64,000 bases of DNA from Candidatus Ferrigenium bremense (GCA_019449635.1 JAGRPI010000018.1:170577-234576); one strand, 5' to 3'. Shown: positions 1-8,586, numbered from the stretch's first letter. Notes: a model not told the origin generated them from the letters alone. Made by a program: numbers and translations.

Positions 1-2
1 TG

Positions 3-566
3 CTGTTGCTGGACTTGTCGGAATCGCTCAACGAAAAGGCCGCGGGCTGCGACCAGACCATTCTGGAGTTAAGCCAGGAAGCGGTATCGCTGCTGGCCTG
101 GGCGATCGAGAAGCTGGGCGACCCGTTCGCCATCGCCGGCTTCCATTCCAACACGCGGCACGACGTGCGCTACCTGCACATCAAGGGTTACAGCGAGCGC
201 TGGGACGATAGTGTAAAGGGGCGGCTGGCGGCGATGGAAGCCAGCTATTCCACGCGCATGGGGGCGGCGATGCGCCATGCCGCGCACTATCTGGAACAGC
301 AGCAGGCCGATAAAAAGCTGATGCTGATCCTCACCGATGGCGAGCCGTCGGACATCGACAGCAAGGATGGCCGGCTGCTGATCGAGGACGCGCGCCAGGC
401 GGTCAAGGAACTGGACCGGCAGGGCATTTATGCCTATTGCATCAACCTTGACCGCAAGGCCGATGAATATGTTGCAGACATTTTCGGCAAGCAGTACACC
501 ATCATCGACAAGGTGAAGCAATTGCCGGAACGGCTGCCGCAGTTGTTCATTTCACTGACCAAATAG
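3..566 (+). CDS. VWA-domain protein, CbbO/NorD-like, C-terminal part (5' end outside window)
   Basis: The reading frame is already open at the window edge, so only the last ~187 residues are visible. A von Willebrand factor A domain starts almost at once: the metal-ion-dependent adhesion motif D-L-S-E-S lies at the very start, followed by a TRMGAAMRHA stretch and the LILTDGEPSD segment typical of the VWA fold. This is the C-terminal module of the CbbO/NorD family, whose CbbO members act with the AAA+ protein CbbQ as a RuBisCO activase. The next gene is fructose-1,6-bisphosphatase, another Calvin-cycle enzyme, which makes CbbO more likely than NorD. The identity is inferred, because the N-terminal part and any cbbQ/RuBisCO genes are outside the window. 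Confidence 0.65.
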   Translation: MLLDLSESLNEKAAGCDQTILELSQEAVSLLAWAIEKLGDPFAIAGFHSNTRHDVRYLHIKGYSERWDDSVKGRLAAMEASYSTRMGAAMRHAAHYLEQQQADKKLMLILTDGEPSDIDSKDGRLLIEDARQAVKELDRQGIYAYCINLDRKADEYVADIFGKQYTIIDKVKQLPERLPQLFISLTK

Positions 567-570
567 CCTT

Positions 571-658
571 GTAGCCCGCATGAAGCGCAGCGCAATGCGG
601 GGGTGAAGCCGATGACCGAGATGGCTTCCCGGATTCCACTTCGTTACATCCGGGCTAC
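571..658. repeat. GTAG-type REP palindrome after the VWA gene
   Basis: The element opens with GTAGCCCGCAT and closes with ATCCGGGCTAC. Inside, GCGCAGCGCAATGCGGG and CCCGGATTCC form further stem parts. It lies five bases after the VWA gene stop codon and before fbp. The GTAG...CTAC ends resemble REP elements linked to RAYT transposases. It may act as an mRNA-end structure between cbbO-like gene and fbp. Confidence 0.7.
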
Positions 659-740
659 GTTACTGGCTAAATAGCGATATAGAGCAACCTGTAAAAGCGG
701 TAAAATCACACTAATTGAAAATCTTGATAAAGGAAGAAAC

Positions 741-1742
741 ATGAGCAAAAGTTTGATCCAGTTCATCATCGAAGAACAGCGCGCCATTCCGGGCGCGAGC
801 GGCGATTTCACCGGCCTGATCAGCGACATCGTGATCGCCTGCAAGCAGATCGCGCACGACGTCAACAAGGGCGCGCTGATCGGCGTGCTGGGCAGTGCGG
901 GCAGCGAGAATGTGCAGGGCGAAACCCAGAAGAAACTGGATATCATCACCAACGAAATCTTCATCAAATCGACCGAATGGGCAGGCCACTTGGCCGCGAT
1001 GGCTTCCGAAGAAATGGATGATGTTTATCCTATTCCGGCCAGGTATCCGAAGGGCAAGTACTTGCTGGTGTTTGATCCGCTCGACGGCTCTTCCAACATC
1101 GACGTGAACATTTCCGTTGGCACGATTTTCTCGATCCTGCGCGCGCCCAAGGGCATTGAAAATCCGACCGCGGAGGACTTCCTGCAACCCGGCGCCACGC
1201 AGGTTTGCGCCGGTTATGCGCTGTACGGCCCCTCGACCATGCTGGTGATTACCAGCGGGCACGGCGTGAACGGCTTTACGCTGGACGGCGACATCGGCGA
1301 ATTCATGCTGACCCATCCGAACATGAAAATTACCGAGGACACCCGCGAGTTTGCAATCAACGCGTCCAACGAGCGGCACTGGGAAAAACCGGTGCAGCGT
1401 TATGTGGAAGAATGCGTTGCCGGCACCAACGGGCCGCGCGGCACCAATTTCAACATGCGCTGGGTCGCATCGATGGTCGCCGAGGTGCATCGCATCCTGA
1501 TCCGCGGCGGCGTGTTCATGTACCCCAAGGACACCAAGGACCCCACCAAGGCCGGCAAGTTGCGCCTGTTGTATGAGGCGAATCCGATGTCCTTCATCGT
1601 CGAACAGGCGGGCGGCATGGCCTCCACCGGCTACCAGCGCATCATGGACGTCCAGCCTTCCGGCCTTCATCAACGCGTACCGGTGATACTCGGCTCGAAG
1701 AATGAAGTCGAGCGCATCGTGCGTTACCACAAGGAGATCTAG
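741..1742 (+). CDS. fbp: Fructose-1,6-bisphosphatase class I
   Basis: Cytoplasmic Mg-dependent enzyme that hydrolyses fructose-1,6-bisphosphate to fructose-6-phosphate, in gluconeogenesis and the Calvin cycle. The 333-residue product has the usual class I length. The metal- and substrate-binding signature [13 protein letters not shown] is at about residues 111-123, and the N-terminal [13 protein letters not shown] segment is typical of the family. The start is supported by an AAGGAAG ribosome binding site seven bases upstream. The gene ends two bases before purE, so the two are probably cotranscribed. Position after a CbbO-like gene suggests a role in carbon fixation, which is inference. Confidence 0.97.
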   Translation: MSKSLIQFIIEEQRAIPGASGDFTGLISDIVIACKQIAHDVNKGALIGVLGSAGSENVQGETQKKLDIITNEIFIKSTEWAGHLAAMASEEMDDVYPIPARYPKGKYLLVFDPLDGSSNIDVNISVGTIFSILRAPKGIENPTAEDFLQPGATQVCAGYALYGPSTMLVITSGHGVNGFTLDGDIGEFMLTHPNMKITEDTREFAINASNERHWEKPVQRYVEECVAGTNGPRGTNFNMRWVASMVAEVHRILIRGGVFMYPKDTKDPTKAGKLRLLYEANPMSFIVEQAGGMASTGYQRIMDVQPSGLHQRVPVILGSKNEVERIVRYHKEI

Positions 1743-1744
1743 CC

Positions 1745-2239
1745 ATGGGAAAGCAGCTGGTTTCCATCGTAATGGGCAGCGCCAATGACTGGGAGATCAT
1801 GCAGCAGGCCGCGCGGCAGCTGCAGGACTTCGGTGTGTCCTATGACGCGCGGGTGATTTCCGCGCATCGCTCGCCCGATTTGTTGTTCGACTACATCAAG
1901 GAAATCAGCGCGCAGGGCGTGCAGTGTTTCATCGCCGGCGCCGGCGGCGCCGCGCATCTTGCCGGCGTGATTGCCGGCAAGACCACGTTGCCGGTGCTGG
2001 GCGTGCCGATGCCGTCCAAGTATCTCAAAGGAATGGACTCGCTGTTATCCACCGTGCAAATGCCCAAGGGCATCCCGGTGGCGACCTTCGCGATCGGCGA
2101 GGCGGGCGCGGCGAATGCCGGGATGTTCTCCATCTCGATGCTGGCGCTGCACGATGCGCAGCTGGCGCAGAAGCTGGCCGAGTACCGCAAGCAGCAGGCG
2201 GCGGCCATCGCGGCGACGGCCCTGCCGGTTCTATCGTAG
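1745..2239 (+). CDS. purE: N5-carboxyaminoimidazole ribonucleotide mutase
   Basis: Catalyses the N5-CAIR to CAIR step of de novo purine synthesis. The protein has 164 residues, the normal class I PurE size. The phosphate-binding GSANDWE segment is near the N-terminus and the catalytic-region motif SAHRSP is near residue 38. A GAGG-like ribosome binding site lies within the end of fbp. PurK, the usual partner that makes N5-CAIR, is not next to it; a psiE-like gene follows instead. The stop codon TAG is the TAG of a GTAGGGGCGC repeat arm, so the end of the gene may have been set by a repeat. Confidence 0.96.
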   Translation: MGKQLVSIVMGSANDWEIMQQAARQLQDFGVSYDARVISAHRSPDLLFDYIKEISAQGVQCFIAGAGGAAHLAGVIAGKTTLPVLGVPMPSKYLKGMDSLLSTVQMPKGIPVATFAIGEAGAANAGMFSISMLALHDAQLAQKLAEYRKQQAAAIAATALPVLS

Positions 2240-2263
2240 GGGCGCAGCGCGCCGCGCCCCTAC
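2236..2263. repeat. Short GTAG hairpin overlapping the purE stop
   Basis: GTAGGGGCGC and GCGCCCCTAC are perfect 10-base inverted arms around an eight-base loop. The purE stop codon is bases 2-4 of the left arm. There is no T-run, so it is not a classic terminator; it resembles a single-REP unit. Confidence 0.75.
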
Positions 2264-2291
2264 CGAATGCGATATTGCCAGGAGGTAAGAT

Positions 2292-2687
2292 ATGAAAATT
2301 GCCATCCAGGATTTCAACCAGAAGCTGCTCTCGCTGGTAGAGCATATCGGCCTGCTGGTGATCGCCATCGCCACGGTGATTGCGATGACCAGCGAGGTCG
2401 CGGCCATGGCGCTTGCGAGGCAAGTGACCCTGGCCGACCTGCTGCTGCTCTTCCTTTATCTGGAGGTACTCGCCATGGTTGGTGCGTATTACCGGTCCGG
2501 CAAGCTGCCGGTGCGATTTCCGCTGTACATCGGAATGGTGGCACTGGCTCGCTACCTGGTGCTCGACATCAAGGGCATGGACGATTGGCGCATGCTTGCC
2601 GTAACCGGCTCGATTCTGCTGCTGACGCTGGCGGTGCTGATGGTGCGCATCGGGCATGTGCGCTACCCTTACCCCAGCGACGATTAG
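2292..2687 (+). CDS. psiE: PsiE-family membrane protein
   Basis: A 131-residue membrane protein with about four hydrophobic segments (roughly residues 15-35, 45-65, 75-92 and 105-122). It matches the PsiE family, phosphate-starvation-inducible proteins of unproven function. The ending RYPYPSDD and the central LxxLFLYLEVLAMVGAYY stretch are characteristic. The start is fixed by a strong AGGAGG site six bases upstream. It lies between purE and purC, where purK is often found. Whether it is cotranscribed with purE across the hairpin is unknown. Confidence 0.85.
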   Translation: MKIAIQDFNQKLLSLVEHIGLLVIAIATVIAMTSEVAAMALARQVTLADLLLLFLYLEVLAMVGAYYRSGKLPVRFPLYIGMVALARYLVLDIKGMDDWRMLAVTGSILLLTLAVLMVRIGHVRYPYPSDD

Positions 2688-2693
2688 GCTTAT

Positions 2694-2751
2694 GCAGGTG
2701 CGGATTTATCCGCACCTAACCCGCTGTTCGTGCGAATAAATTCGCACCTAC
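2694..2751. repeat. Double palindrome between psiE and purC
   Basis: Two adjacent hairpins, AGGTGCGGAT/ATCCGCACCT at 2696-2717 and GTGCGAAT/ATTCGCAC at 2730-2747, share the same core in opposite orientation. The right end reads CACCTAC, that is GTAGGTG on the other strand, placing it with the GTAG-type REP elements. Paired, inverted REPs of this kind are called BIMEs. Confidence 0.7.
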
Positions 2752-2784
2752 AAGCTCATCAACTGTCATTTTAAGGTTTACCAA

Positions 2785-3672
2785 ATGAACACTCCGATAC
2801 TCCAATCCAGCATCAACAGCCTGCCGCTATTGCATCGCGGCAAGGTGCGCGATCTCTATAAGGTCGATGAAAAACATCTCTTGATCGTGCAGACCGACCG
2901 GCTTTCCGCCTTCGACGTGATCCTGCCCGATCCGATTCCGGGCAAGGGCGAAGTGCTGACACGCGTGTCGAATTTCTGGTTCGACAAGCTGCGGCATATC
3001 ATTCCGAATCACCTGACCGGCATCGCGCCCGAATCGGTGGTCAACGGCGAACAGGAACAGGCGCAGGTGAAGGGGCGCGCCTTCGTCACCATGAAACTCA
3101 AGCCGTTGCCGATCGAGGCGATCGTGCGCGGCTACTTGGCGGGCTCCGGCTGGAAGGATTATCAGAAGACCGGCACGGTATGCGGGATCAAGTTGCCTGA
3201 CGGGCTGCGCGAGGCGCAAAAGCTGCCGCAGTCGTTGTTTACGCCGTCCACCAAGGCAGCGGTTGGCGATCACGATGAGAACATTACCTTTGCGCAGACC
3301 GTTGAATTGCTCGGCGAAGCGCGCGCCAACGAAGTGCGCGACGCGACGCTCGCGCTGTATACCGAAGCGGCAAATTATGCGGCGGGCAAGGGCATCATCA
3401 TCGCCGACACCAAATTCGAATTCGGCGTGGATGAGGCGGGCAAGCTATATCTGATCGACGAGGCGCTCACGCCGGATTCCTCGCGTTTTTGGCCGGCCGA
3501 CCAGTATCACGTCGGCAGCAACCCGCCCAGCTTCGACAAGCAGTTCGTGCGCGACTGGCTGGAAGCCTCGGGCTGGAACAAGCAAGCGCCCGCGCCGCAT
3601 ATCCCGCAGGAGGTGCTGCAAAAGACTGCCGGTAAATACCGCGAAGCGGCGCAACGCCTGACAGGCGCATGA
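2785..3672 (+). CDS. purC: Phosphoribosylaminoimidazole-succinocarboxamide synthase
   Basis: Cytoplasmic ATP-dependent SAICAR synthetase of the purine pathway, joining CAIR and aspartate. The 295-residue form matches the longer bacterial/yeast-like type. The N-terminal HRGKVRDLY nucleotide-binding segment (residues 14-22), the [16 protein letters not shown] region and the later DTKFEFG and [10 protein letters not shown] motifs are all present. An AAGG site precedes the ATG. The 3' end overlaps the carbonic anhydrase gene by four bases (ATGA), implying translational coupling. Confidence 0.96.
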   Translation: MNTPILQSSINSLPLLHRGKVRDLYKVDEKHLLIVQTDRLSAFDVILPDPIPGKGEVLTRVSNFWFDKLRHIIPNHLTGIAPESVVNGEQEQAQVKGRAFVTMKLKPLPIEAIVRGYLAGSGWKDYQKTGTVCGIKLPDGLREAQKLPQSLFTPSTKAAVGDHDENITFAQTVELLGEARANEVRDATLALYTEAANYAAGKGIIIADTKFEFGVDEAGKLYLIDEALTPDSSRFWPADQYHVGSNPPSFDKQFVRDWLEASGWNKQAPAPHIPQEVLQKTAGKYREAAQRLTGA

Positions 3673-4298
3673 GTTTGCCCACGCAGCTCATCGAAGGCTT
3701 TGCGCGTTTCCGCGAAAAGCATTTCACCAAGGACGATGTACTGTTCCGCGAGCTGGTCGAGCAGGGGCAGACGCCCAGGACCATGGTGGTCGCCTGTTGC
3801 GATGCGCGCGTCGATCCGGCACTGGTGCTGGATTGTGCGCCGGGCGACCTGTTCGTCATCCGCAATGTGGCCAACCTCGTTCCTCCCGCAGAAAACCAGG
3901 GGCACTACCACGGCACCAGCGCCGCGCTGGAGTTCGGTGTGCGCAAGCTGAATGTCGGGCACATCATCGTGCTGGGGCATGCGCATTGCGGAGGCATCCA
4001 TGCGTTGCTGGAGGGCGATGTGCAAAAAGGAGACGCGTTCATTTCAGAATGGATGGGGATAGCCGATACCGCACGGGAACGGGTAAGCCGGGAATTCGCG
4101 GATACCGATAACGCGGCGCGCCATCGCGCCTGCGAGCAGCAGGCGATCCTGGTCTCGCTGGATAACCTGATGACTTTTTCCTGGATACGCGAGCGTGTCG
4201 AACAAGGCACGCTCGCGTTGCATGGCTGGTATTTCGATATCGAACGCGGCGAGCTGCTGGGTTACAACGCGGCAACCCGCCAGTTCGAAGTGCTTTAA
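3669..4298 (+). CDS. can: Beta-class carbonic anhydrase
   Basis: Zinc enzyme interconverting CO2 and bicarbonate. The zinc ligands are visible: Cys44 with the Asp46-Arg48 dyad in CCDARVDP, and His104 and Cys107 in HAHCGG. The 209-residue length is normal. Its ATG overlaps the purC stop. Bicarbonate supply fits both purine synthesis (PurE/PurK need bicarbonate) and autotrophic carbon metabolism. The gene symbol is by family resemblance. The gene converges with the reverse-strand DUF4124 gene with no space between them and no obvious terminator. Confidence 0.93.
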   Translation: MSLPTQLIEGFARFREKHFTKDDVLFRELVEQGQTPRTMVVACCDARVDPALVLDCAPGDLFVIRNVANLVPPAENQGHYHGTSAALEFGVRKLNVGHIIVLGHAHCGGIHALLEGDVQKGDAFISEWMGIADTARERVSREFADTDNAARHRACEQQAILVSLDNLMTFSWIRERVEQGTLALHGWYFDIERGELLGYNAATRQFEVL

Positions 4299-4907
4299 TT
4301 ACTTGCCGGTCAATTCCTTGTAGCGCACCTTGTCGGCGTCATAGCGCGCATCCAGTGCGGCCTTTTCCGCCTTGGCTTTTTCCATATCCTGCTGCAGCTT
4401 GGTCAGCCGCGCCAGCGATTCATTCAGGTCTTCCTGCAAGGATACGGGGATTTTCTTGCCCGCTGCATTGTAGCCGTCGGCTTCTTTTTTCAGTGTGGCC
4501 AGATTTTCTTCGGCTATTTTGAGCTGTCTGCTGATGCTGTCGATGCGCGCCTCTACCTGTTGAAGATTGCGGTTACGCGCCAGGTCAATTTCCTTCTCGT
4601 TGCTGTAGGTACTGACCAGCGCCTTGTCGCGGCGTTTGCGTTCCAGCACGGCTTCCTCATCGGCGCGCTTTTTGGCGTCTGCCTGTTCGGCTGTGCGGCG
4701 TTCTTCAGGAGTGAGCACCTCCTTCTTTCCTATCACGCGCCCGGACTTGCCCAGTTCGCTGCGGTCCTTGTTGGCATACTCTGGCGGGATGGTTTCGCCG
4801 TAGTGCGTGACACCTTTGTCATCCACCCATTTGTACATCTTTGCTGAAACGGGCAAACTGAAAGCGATGCCGGCGACCAATGCGACAAACAATTTAAATC
4901 GGGTCAT
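4299..4907 (-). CDS. Secreted DUF4124-domain coiled-coil protein
   Basis: The 202-residue product has a signal peptide (about residues 1-22, cleavage near VSAK), then a DUF4124 domain with the diagnostic [20 protein letters not shown] segment, and a long charged, probably coiled-coil C-terminal half (about residues 70-200). It is probably periplasmic; its function is unknown. It overlaps the downstream end of pyrE by 14 bases and so probably belongs to the same transcript. A second DUF4124 protein is encoded at 10132-10596. Confidence 0.8.
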   Translation of the reverse strand: MTRFKLFVALVAGIAFSLPVSAKMYKWVDDKGVTHYGETIPPEYANKDRSELGKSGRVIGKKEVLTPEERRTAEQADAKKRADEEAVLERKRRDKALVSTYSNEKEIDLARNRNLQQVEARIDSISRQLKIAEENLATLKKEADGYNAAGKKIPVSLQEDLNESLARLTKLQQDMEKAKAEKAALDARYDADKVRYKELTGK

Positions 4908-5559
4908 TTTTTACTCCATAACGATTGCGGTAAGATTGCGAAGCGGCCAGATTCTGCACCATATCCGCTTCGCCCTGCAAATAGCCGAGCAAGTCATCCA
5001 GCGTAGCGATAGACACCACCGGAATGCCATAGTTGCGTTGCACTTCCTGTACGGCGGAGAGTTCGCCTTGCCCGCGCTCCATGCGATCCAGCGCGATCAC
5101 CACGCCACAAGGCTCGGCGCCTGCCGCCCCAATCAGCTCAATGGATTCGCGTACCGAGGTGCCGGCGGAGATCACGTCGTCAACGATCAGCACCCTGCCT
5201 TGCAGCTTTGCGCCCACCGTTGTGCCGCCTTCGCCGTGATCCTTGGCCTCCTTGCGGTTGTAGCAATAGGGTACGTTGCGCCCCTGCTCGGCCAATGCGA
5301 TGGCTGTTCCGGCAACCAGCGGGATGCCCTTGTAGGCCGGGCCGAACAGCATATCGAAGGATAATCCGGAGGCAAGGATGGCTTGCGCATAGAACTGCGA
5401 CAGGTTCCTTAACGCCGCACCGTCATTGAACAGTCCGGCATTGAAGAAATATGGCGACAGGCGCCCGGCCTTGGTCTGGAATTCGCCGAAGCGCAATACT
5501 TTCTGCTGCACGGCAAAGCGGATGAAATCCTGCCTGAAATTGAACATGGTAAGCGGCAC
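4894..5559 (-). CDS. pyrE: Orotate phosphoribosyltransferase
   Basis: Transfers phosphoribose from PRPP to orotate, forming OMP in pyrimidine synthesis. The PRPP-binding signature [13 protein letters not shown] is at about residues 123-135, preceded by the flexible catalytic loop [10 protein letters not shown]. Its 221 residues are typical of the proteobacterial enzyme. It is divergent from the exonuclease gene, with a short intergenic region of about 57 bases that must hold both promoters. Confidence 0.96.
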   Translation of the reverse strand: MPLTMFNFRQDFIRFAVQQKVLRFGEFQTKAGRLSPYFFNAGLFNDGAALRNLSQFYAQAILASGLSFDMLFGPAYKGIPLVAGTAIALAEQGRNVPYCYNRKEAKDHGEGGTTVGAKLQGRVLIVDDVISAGTSVRESIELIGAAGAEPCGVVIALDRMERGQGELSAVQEVQRNYGIPVVSIATLDDLLGYLQGEADMVQNLAASQSYRNRYGVKNDPI

Positions 5560-5616
5560 AGGTTGAGGTAAGGTTGGTCATTATAATGGCGCATACTCCA
5601 TCACCGGAAAATTTTC

Positions 5617-6603
5617 ATGCGCATCATCACCATCAACCTGAACGGGATCCGTTCTGCCGCCGGCAAGGATTTTTTCGCGTGGCTCGCGCAGCAGGATGCC
5701 GACGTCGTCTGTTTGCAGGAGCTCAAGGCTCAGGCGGCAGACATGACCGGGCAAATGCTTGCACCGCCCGGCTATCATGGCTATTTCCATTATGCGGAAA
5801 AAAAAGGCTATAGCGGCGTAGGCATTTATACCCGGCACAAGCCGGATGCGGTGATCGAAGGGTTGGGCTTTCCCGAGTTCGATTGCGAAGGGCGTTATCT
5901 CGAAGCACAGTTTGGCAATTTGAGCATTGTGTCGGTTTATCTTCCCTCCGGCTCCAGCGGCGAGGAACGGCAGGCAGTGAAGTTCAGGTTCATGGCGGCG
6001 TTCCTGACGCACCTCCGCCACATGATGACGTCCTCTCCAGTTTTGGATGGAGGTGCGACGCGGCTGCTCCCGCAATCGGCTGGCTTTGCCATAACCAGCG
6101 ACTTGGCGAATGTGGTTAAATCGCCCAGTCGAATGGCTATAACCAATGACTTGGCTGTTGCTGTTGGACAGCCTAGTCAGGTAGCTAGTAGTTCCACCAG
6201 TAGTTCTATCAGTGACGTGTCACAGCCGCATCTGCATGAACTGCGCGCCAGCGGGCGCGAGATGGTGATATGCGGCGACTGGAATATCGCGCACAAGGAA
6301 ATCGACCTGAAGAACTGGCGCGGCAACCGGAAGAATTCCGGCTTCCTGCCCGAAGAGCGCGCCTGGCTGACCGGGCTGTTCGATGAGACAGGGTTTGTCG
6401 ATGTTTTCCGCCGTGTCCATCCTGAGATGGAGGCATACACCTGGTGGTCAAACCGCGGTCGCGCGTGGGATAAGAATGTCGGCTGGCGCATCGATTACCA
6501 GATTGCCACGCCCGGCATCGCCGCGCGGGCTCAGGCGGCGGCTGTCTACAAGACGCAACGCTTTTCCGATCATGCGCCGCTGATTGTTGATTACGCCGAT
6601 TGA
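5617..6603 (+). CDS. xth: Exodeoxyribonuclease III-like nuclease with in-frame insert
   Basis: Member of the EEP nuclease family, an AP endonuclease/3'-5' exonuclease for base-excision repair. The N-terminal ITINLNGIRSA, the LQELKAQ metal-binding Glu, the GDWNIAHKEIDLKNW segment and the C-terminal FSDHAPLIVDY catalytic His are present. At 328 residues it is about 73 longer than relatives of roughly 255. The excess is one block between the helix ending FLTHL and the sequence HELRASGRE (insert at 6016-6234). The flanking core is intact, so the insert may be tolerated as a surface loop. Activity is not provable from sequence. Confidence 0.92.
   Translation: MRIITINLNGIRSAAGKDFFAWLAQQDADVVCLQELKAQAADMTGQMLAPPGYHGYFHYAEKKGYSGVGIYTRHKPDAVIEGLGFPEFDCEGRYLEAQFGNLSIVSVYLPSGSSGEERQAVKFRFMAAFLTHLRHMMTSSPVLDGGATRLLPQSAGFAITSDLANVVKSPSRMAITNDLAVAVGQPSQVASSSTSSSISDVSQPHLHELRASGREMVICGDWNIAHKEIDLKNWRGNRKNSGFLPEERAWLTGLFDETGFVDVFRRVHPEMEAYTWWSNRGRAWDKNVGWRIDYQIATPGIAARAQAAAVYKTQRFSDHAPLIVDYAD
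6016..6234 (+). repeat. In-frame 219-bp insert with internal 17-residue repeat in xth
   Basis: The segment encodes about 73 residues absent from normal exonuclease III proteins. It holds two imperfect 51-base copies (about 6082-6132 and 6133-6183), encoding A-I-T-S/N-D-L-A-x-x-V-x-x-P-S-R/Q. A serine-rich tail and a small palindrome GTGAC-GT-GTCAC follow. The codons flanking it (CACCTC and CATCTG, both His-Leu) look like a short duplicated target. It is multiple-of-three in length and free of stops in this frame. Confidence 0.75.
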
Positions 6604-6699
6604 CCTGAGAAAAACATTCACCACGAAGGGCGCTGAGACCATGAAGGGGCAGTATCAGGCTTGCCTTCGCACTCTTCGTAGTTCAGAAAGGCTGCAAGG

Positions 6700-7152
6700 C
6701 TAACTTTGCTCCCAGGGCAACCCGGCAACGCGCCACCCACCCAACGTATTGCGGTGCTCATCTGCGTCCTGCTCGCCTTCGAAACCTTCCAGCACGTTGT
6801 AGCAGTCGCTGTAACCTGCCTTGGTGGCGGCCGTTGCGGCGGCATTGGAGCGCATACCGCTACGGCAGATGAATAGCACCAGGGCTTCCTTGTCCACTTG
6901 CTGTTCAAGCTGGGCGGTGAAATGCAGATTGGGTTTCATGCCCGGATAGATGACCCATTCGATCTCCACGGCATCGGGTATGCGCCCGACCCAGTCCAGT
7001 TCGGCGCGAGTGCGCACATCCACCAGCTTGGCGCCGGGCGCAGATTGCAGCACTTCATGAGCCTCGTCGGGGTACAGCGCGCCCTCATAGGGCAGGTTCA
7101 TTTCCTTGGCGCGTTGTTGCGCTGCTTGCAGAATGGCGGTAATTTTTCCCAT
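6700..7152 (-). CDS. Rhodanese-domain protein
   Basis: Single-domain sulfurtransferase-like protein of about 150 residues. The catalytic loop CRSGMRS carries the active-site Cys, and the LVDVRTRAELDWVGRIPDAVEIEW segment is the typical rhodanese fold core. The product is cytoplasmic. The chosen start is the ATG beginning MGKITAILQAAQQRA, as this looks like the conserved N-terminus; an ATG 18 bases further upstream (7170) is also possible. It is divergent from the CDF transporter gene. The substrate is unknown. Confidence 0.85.
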   Translation of the reverse strand: MGKITAILQAAQQRAKEMNLPYEGALYPDEAHEVLQSAPGAKLVDVRTRAELDWVGRIPDAVEIEWVIYPGMKPNLHFTAQLEQQVDKEALVLFICRSGMRSNAAATAATKAGYSDCYNVLEGFEGEQDADEHRNTLGGWRVAGLPWEQS

Positions 7153-7211
7153 GTGACTTTTTTCTTCCATAGCGATATTTAACGAATTTGACGCATACTA
7201 GCGCAACAGAC

Positions 7212-8402
7212 ATGAAAAATCACACACATTCACATCAGTCCCAGGACGATATCAGGGCTTTTGAACCGATGCACCCGGAGCGTTTTGCCGCCGCACAAAA
7301 AAGCACGTGGGTGAGCATCTTCACCAATCTGCTGCTGACGTTTTTTCAGGTCATGGGCGGGTTTTTTGCGCATTCGCAAGCGCTGATGGCCGACGGCCTG
7401 CATTCGCTGTCGGATCTGCTGTCGGATGTGCTGGTGCTGTATGCGAACCGGCACGGCAACCGGCACGCCGACGCCGACCATCCTTACGGACATGCGCGGG
7501 TGGAAACTGCCGCAACGTTTATCCTGGGTACCTTCCTAGCGGTGCTCGGCGTGGTGCTGCTGGTGGCTGCCGCGATGCGTCTGCAGCACCCCGAGGCATT
7601 GCGGGCGGTCAATCCGCTGGCGCTCGCCATCGCAATCATCGCACTGGTCGCCAAGGAAGGCATGTTCCGTTATATGCTGGCGGTGGCCAAGCGGGTACGT
7701 TCGCAGATGCTTGTGGCCAATGCGTGGCACGCGCGTTCCGACGCGGCATCTTCATTGGTGGTCATCGTCGGGGTGATCGGCAACCTGCTCGGTTATTCCT
7801 TCTTCGACTTGCTTGCCGCTGCGGTGGTGGGGGTGATGATCGCACATATGGGCGGCAAGCTGGCTTTGGAGGCGATGGCGGAATTGATCGATACCGGGCT
7901 GGATGCGGAGGAGGTCGAGGCGATCCGGCAAACCCTGCTCAATACCCACGGCGTGCGCGGGCTGCATGAGCTGCGCACCCGCAAGATGGCGGATAGCGCG
8001 CTGGTTGATGCGCACATCGTGGTCGACCCCAAGATCAGCGTGTCGGAGGGGCATTACATTGCCGAGTCGGCACGGCATGCCGTGCTCAACAATCATCAGG
8101 TGATGGACGTGATGGTGCATATCGATCCGGAAGATGACATGCAAACCAGCTCCAACGCGCATTTGCCCGGACGCCCAAGTTTGCTGGCGCACCTTGCCGA
8201 GCGGCTGGGGGATCAGAGTTTGCCGGACTATCGCGTGGTGTTTCATTACCTGGATGGCAAGATCGATGCCGAGATATATCTGGAGGCCGGCCGCCAACCG
8301 ACCGAGCAGGCCGACGCGTTGCAGGCACGCTGCGATGAACTGGTGCGCGATGACGGGTTATTTCGCGCCATTCATGTTCATCGCAGTCACGCACAAAGTT
8401 AG
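7212..8402 (+). CDS. Cation diffusion facilitator (CDF) metal efflux protein
   Basis: Inner-membrane divalent-metal/proton antiporter of the FieF/CDF family. The N-terminus is His-rich (HTHSHQ). About six membrane segments follow, with the conserved HSLSDLLSD and HARSDAASS metal-site aspartates/histidines in segments 2 and 5. A cytoplasmic domain (VDAHIVVDP) follows. At ~396 residues it is about 100 longer than FieF, with an extra C-terminal region after HIDPEDD. A TTG at 7188 is in frame, but the ATG at 7212 is the more natural start. Metal specificity (Fe, Zn, Cd, Mn) cannot be read from sequence. Confidence 0.9.
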   Translation: MKNHTHSHQSQDDIRAFEPMHPERFAAAQKSTWVSIFTNLLLTFFQVMGGFFAHSQALMADGLHSLSDLLSDVLVLYANRHGNRHADADHPYGHARVETAATFILGTFLAVLGVVLLVAAAMRLQHPEALRAVNPLALAIAIIALVAKEGMFRYMLAVAKRVRSQMLVANAWHARSDAASSLVVIVGVIGNLLGYSFFDLLAAAVVGVMIAHMGGKLALEAMAELIDTGLDAEEVEAIRQTLLNTHGVRGLHELRTRKMADSALVDAHIVVDPKISVSEGHYIAESARHAVLNNHQVMDVMVHIDPEDDMQTSSNAHLPGRPSLLAHLAERLGDQSLPDYRVVFHYLDGKIDAEIYLEAGRQPTEQADALQARCDELVRDDGLFRAIHVHRSHAQS

Positions 8403-8415
8403 TGCATAGGCGGCT

Positions 8416-8451
8416 TGCGCCGCCCACTTTTGGTGCAAATGATTTTGTGCG
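8416..8451 (+). promoter_or_regulatory. Possible NtrC-binding half-sites upstream of glnA
   Basis: TGCGCC (8416-8421), TTTTGGTGCA (8428-8437) and TTTTGTGCGCC (8443 onward) resemble halves of the NtrC box (TGCACC-N5-GGTGCA). The spacing is not the canonical one, so this is a weak call, supported mainly by the sigma-54 promoter about 50 bases downstream and by the adjacent glnL-glnG genes. Confidence 0.35.
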
Positions 8452-8500
8452 CCGCGTGTCGGGCTTATGGCACAATGTCACTCTGCCGTATATGAAGAAC

Positions 8501-8516
8501 TGGCACACTTCATGCG
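8501..8516 (+). promoter_or_regulatory. Sigma-54 (-24/-12) promoter of glnA
   Basis: TGGCAC at 8501 and ATGC at 8512 form a -24/-12 element with the invariant GG-N10-GC spacing (GG 8502-8503, GC 8514-8515). It lies about 70 bases before the glnA ATG. Sigma-54 itself is encoded at 46180-47625. The match to the consensus is good, although TTGC is ATGC here. Confidence 0.75.
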
Positions 8517-8586
8517 TATTGAATTCCGGATTCTGATTTACTGGTTAAGCTAATTTTAATTTTTTGTATTCTTGTGGGAGAAAGCT

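Noticed and set aside
6620..6682. Possible ACCACGAAGG...CTTCG inverted repeat after xth
   Set aside because: The arms are too degenerate to assign to a repeat family with confidence, though the sequence hints at a decayed element.
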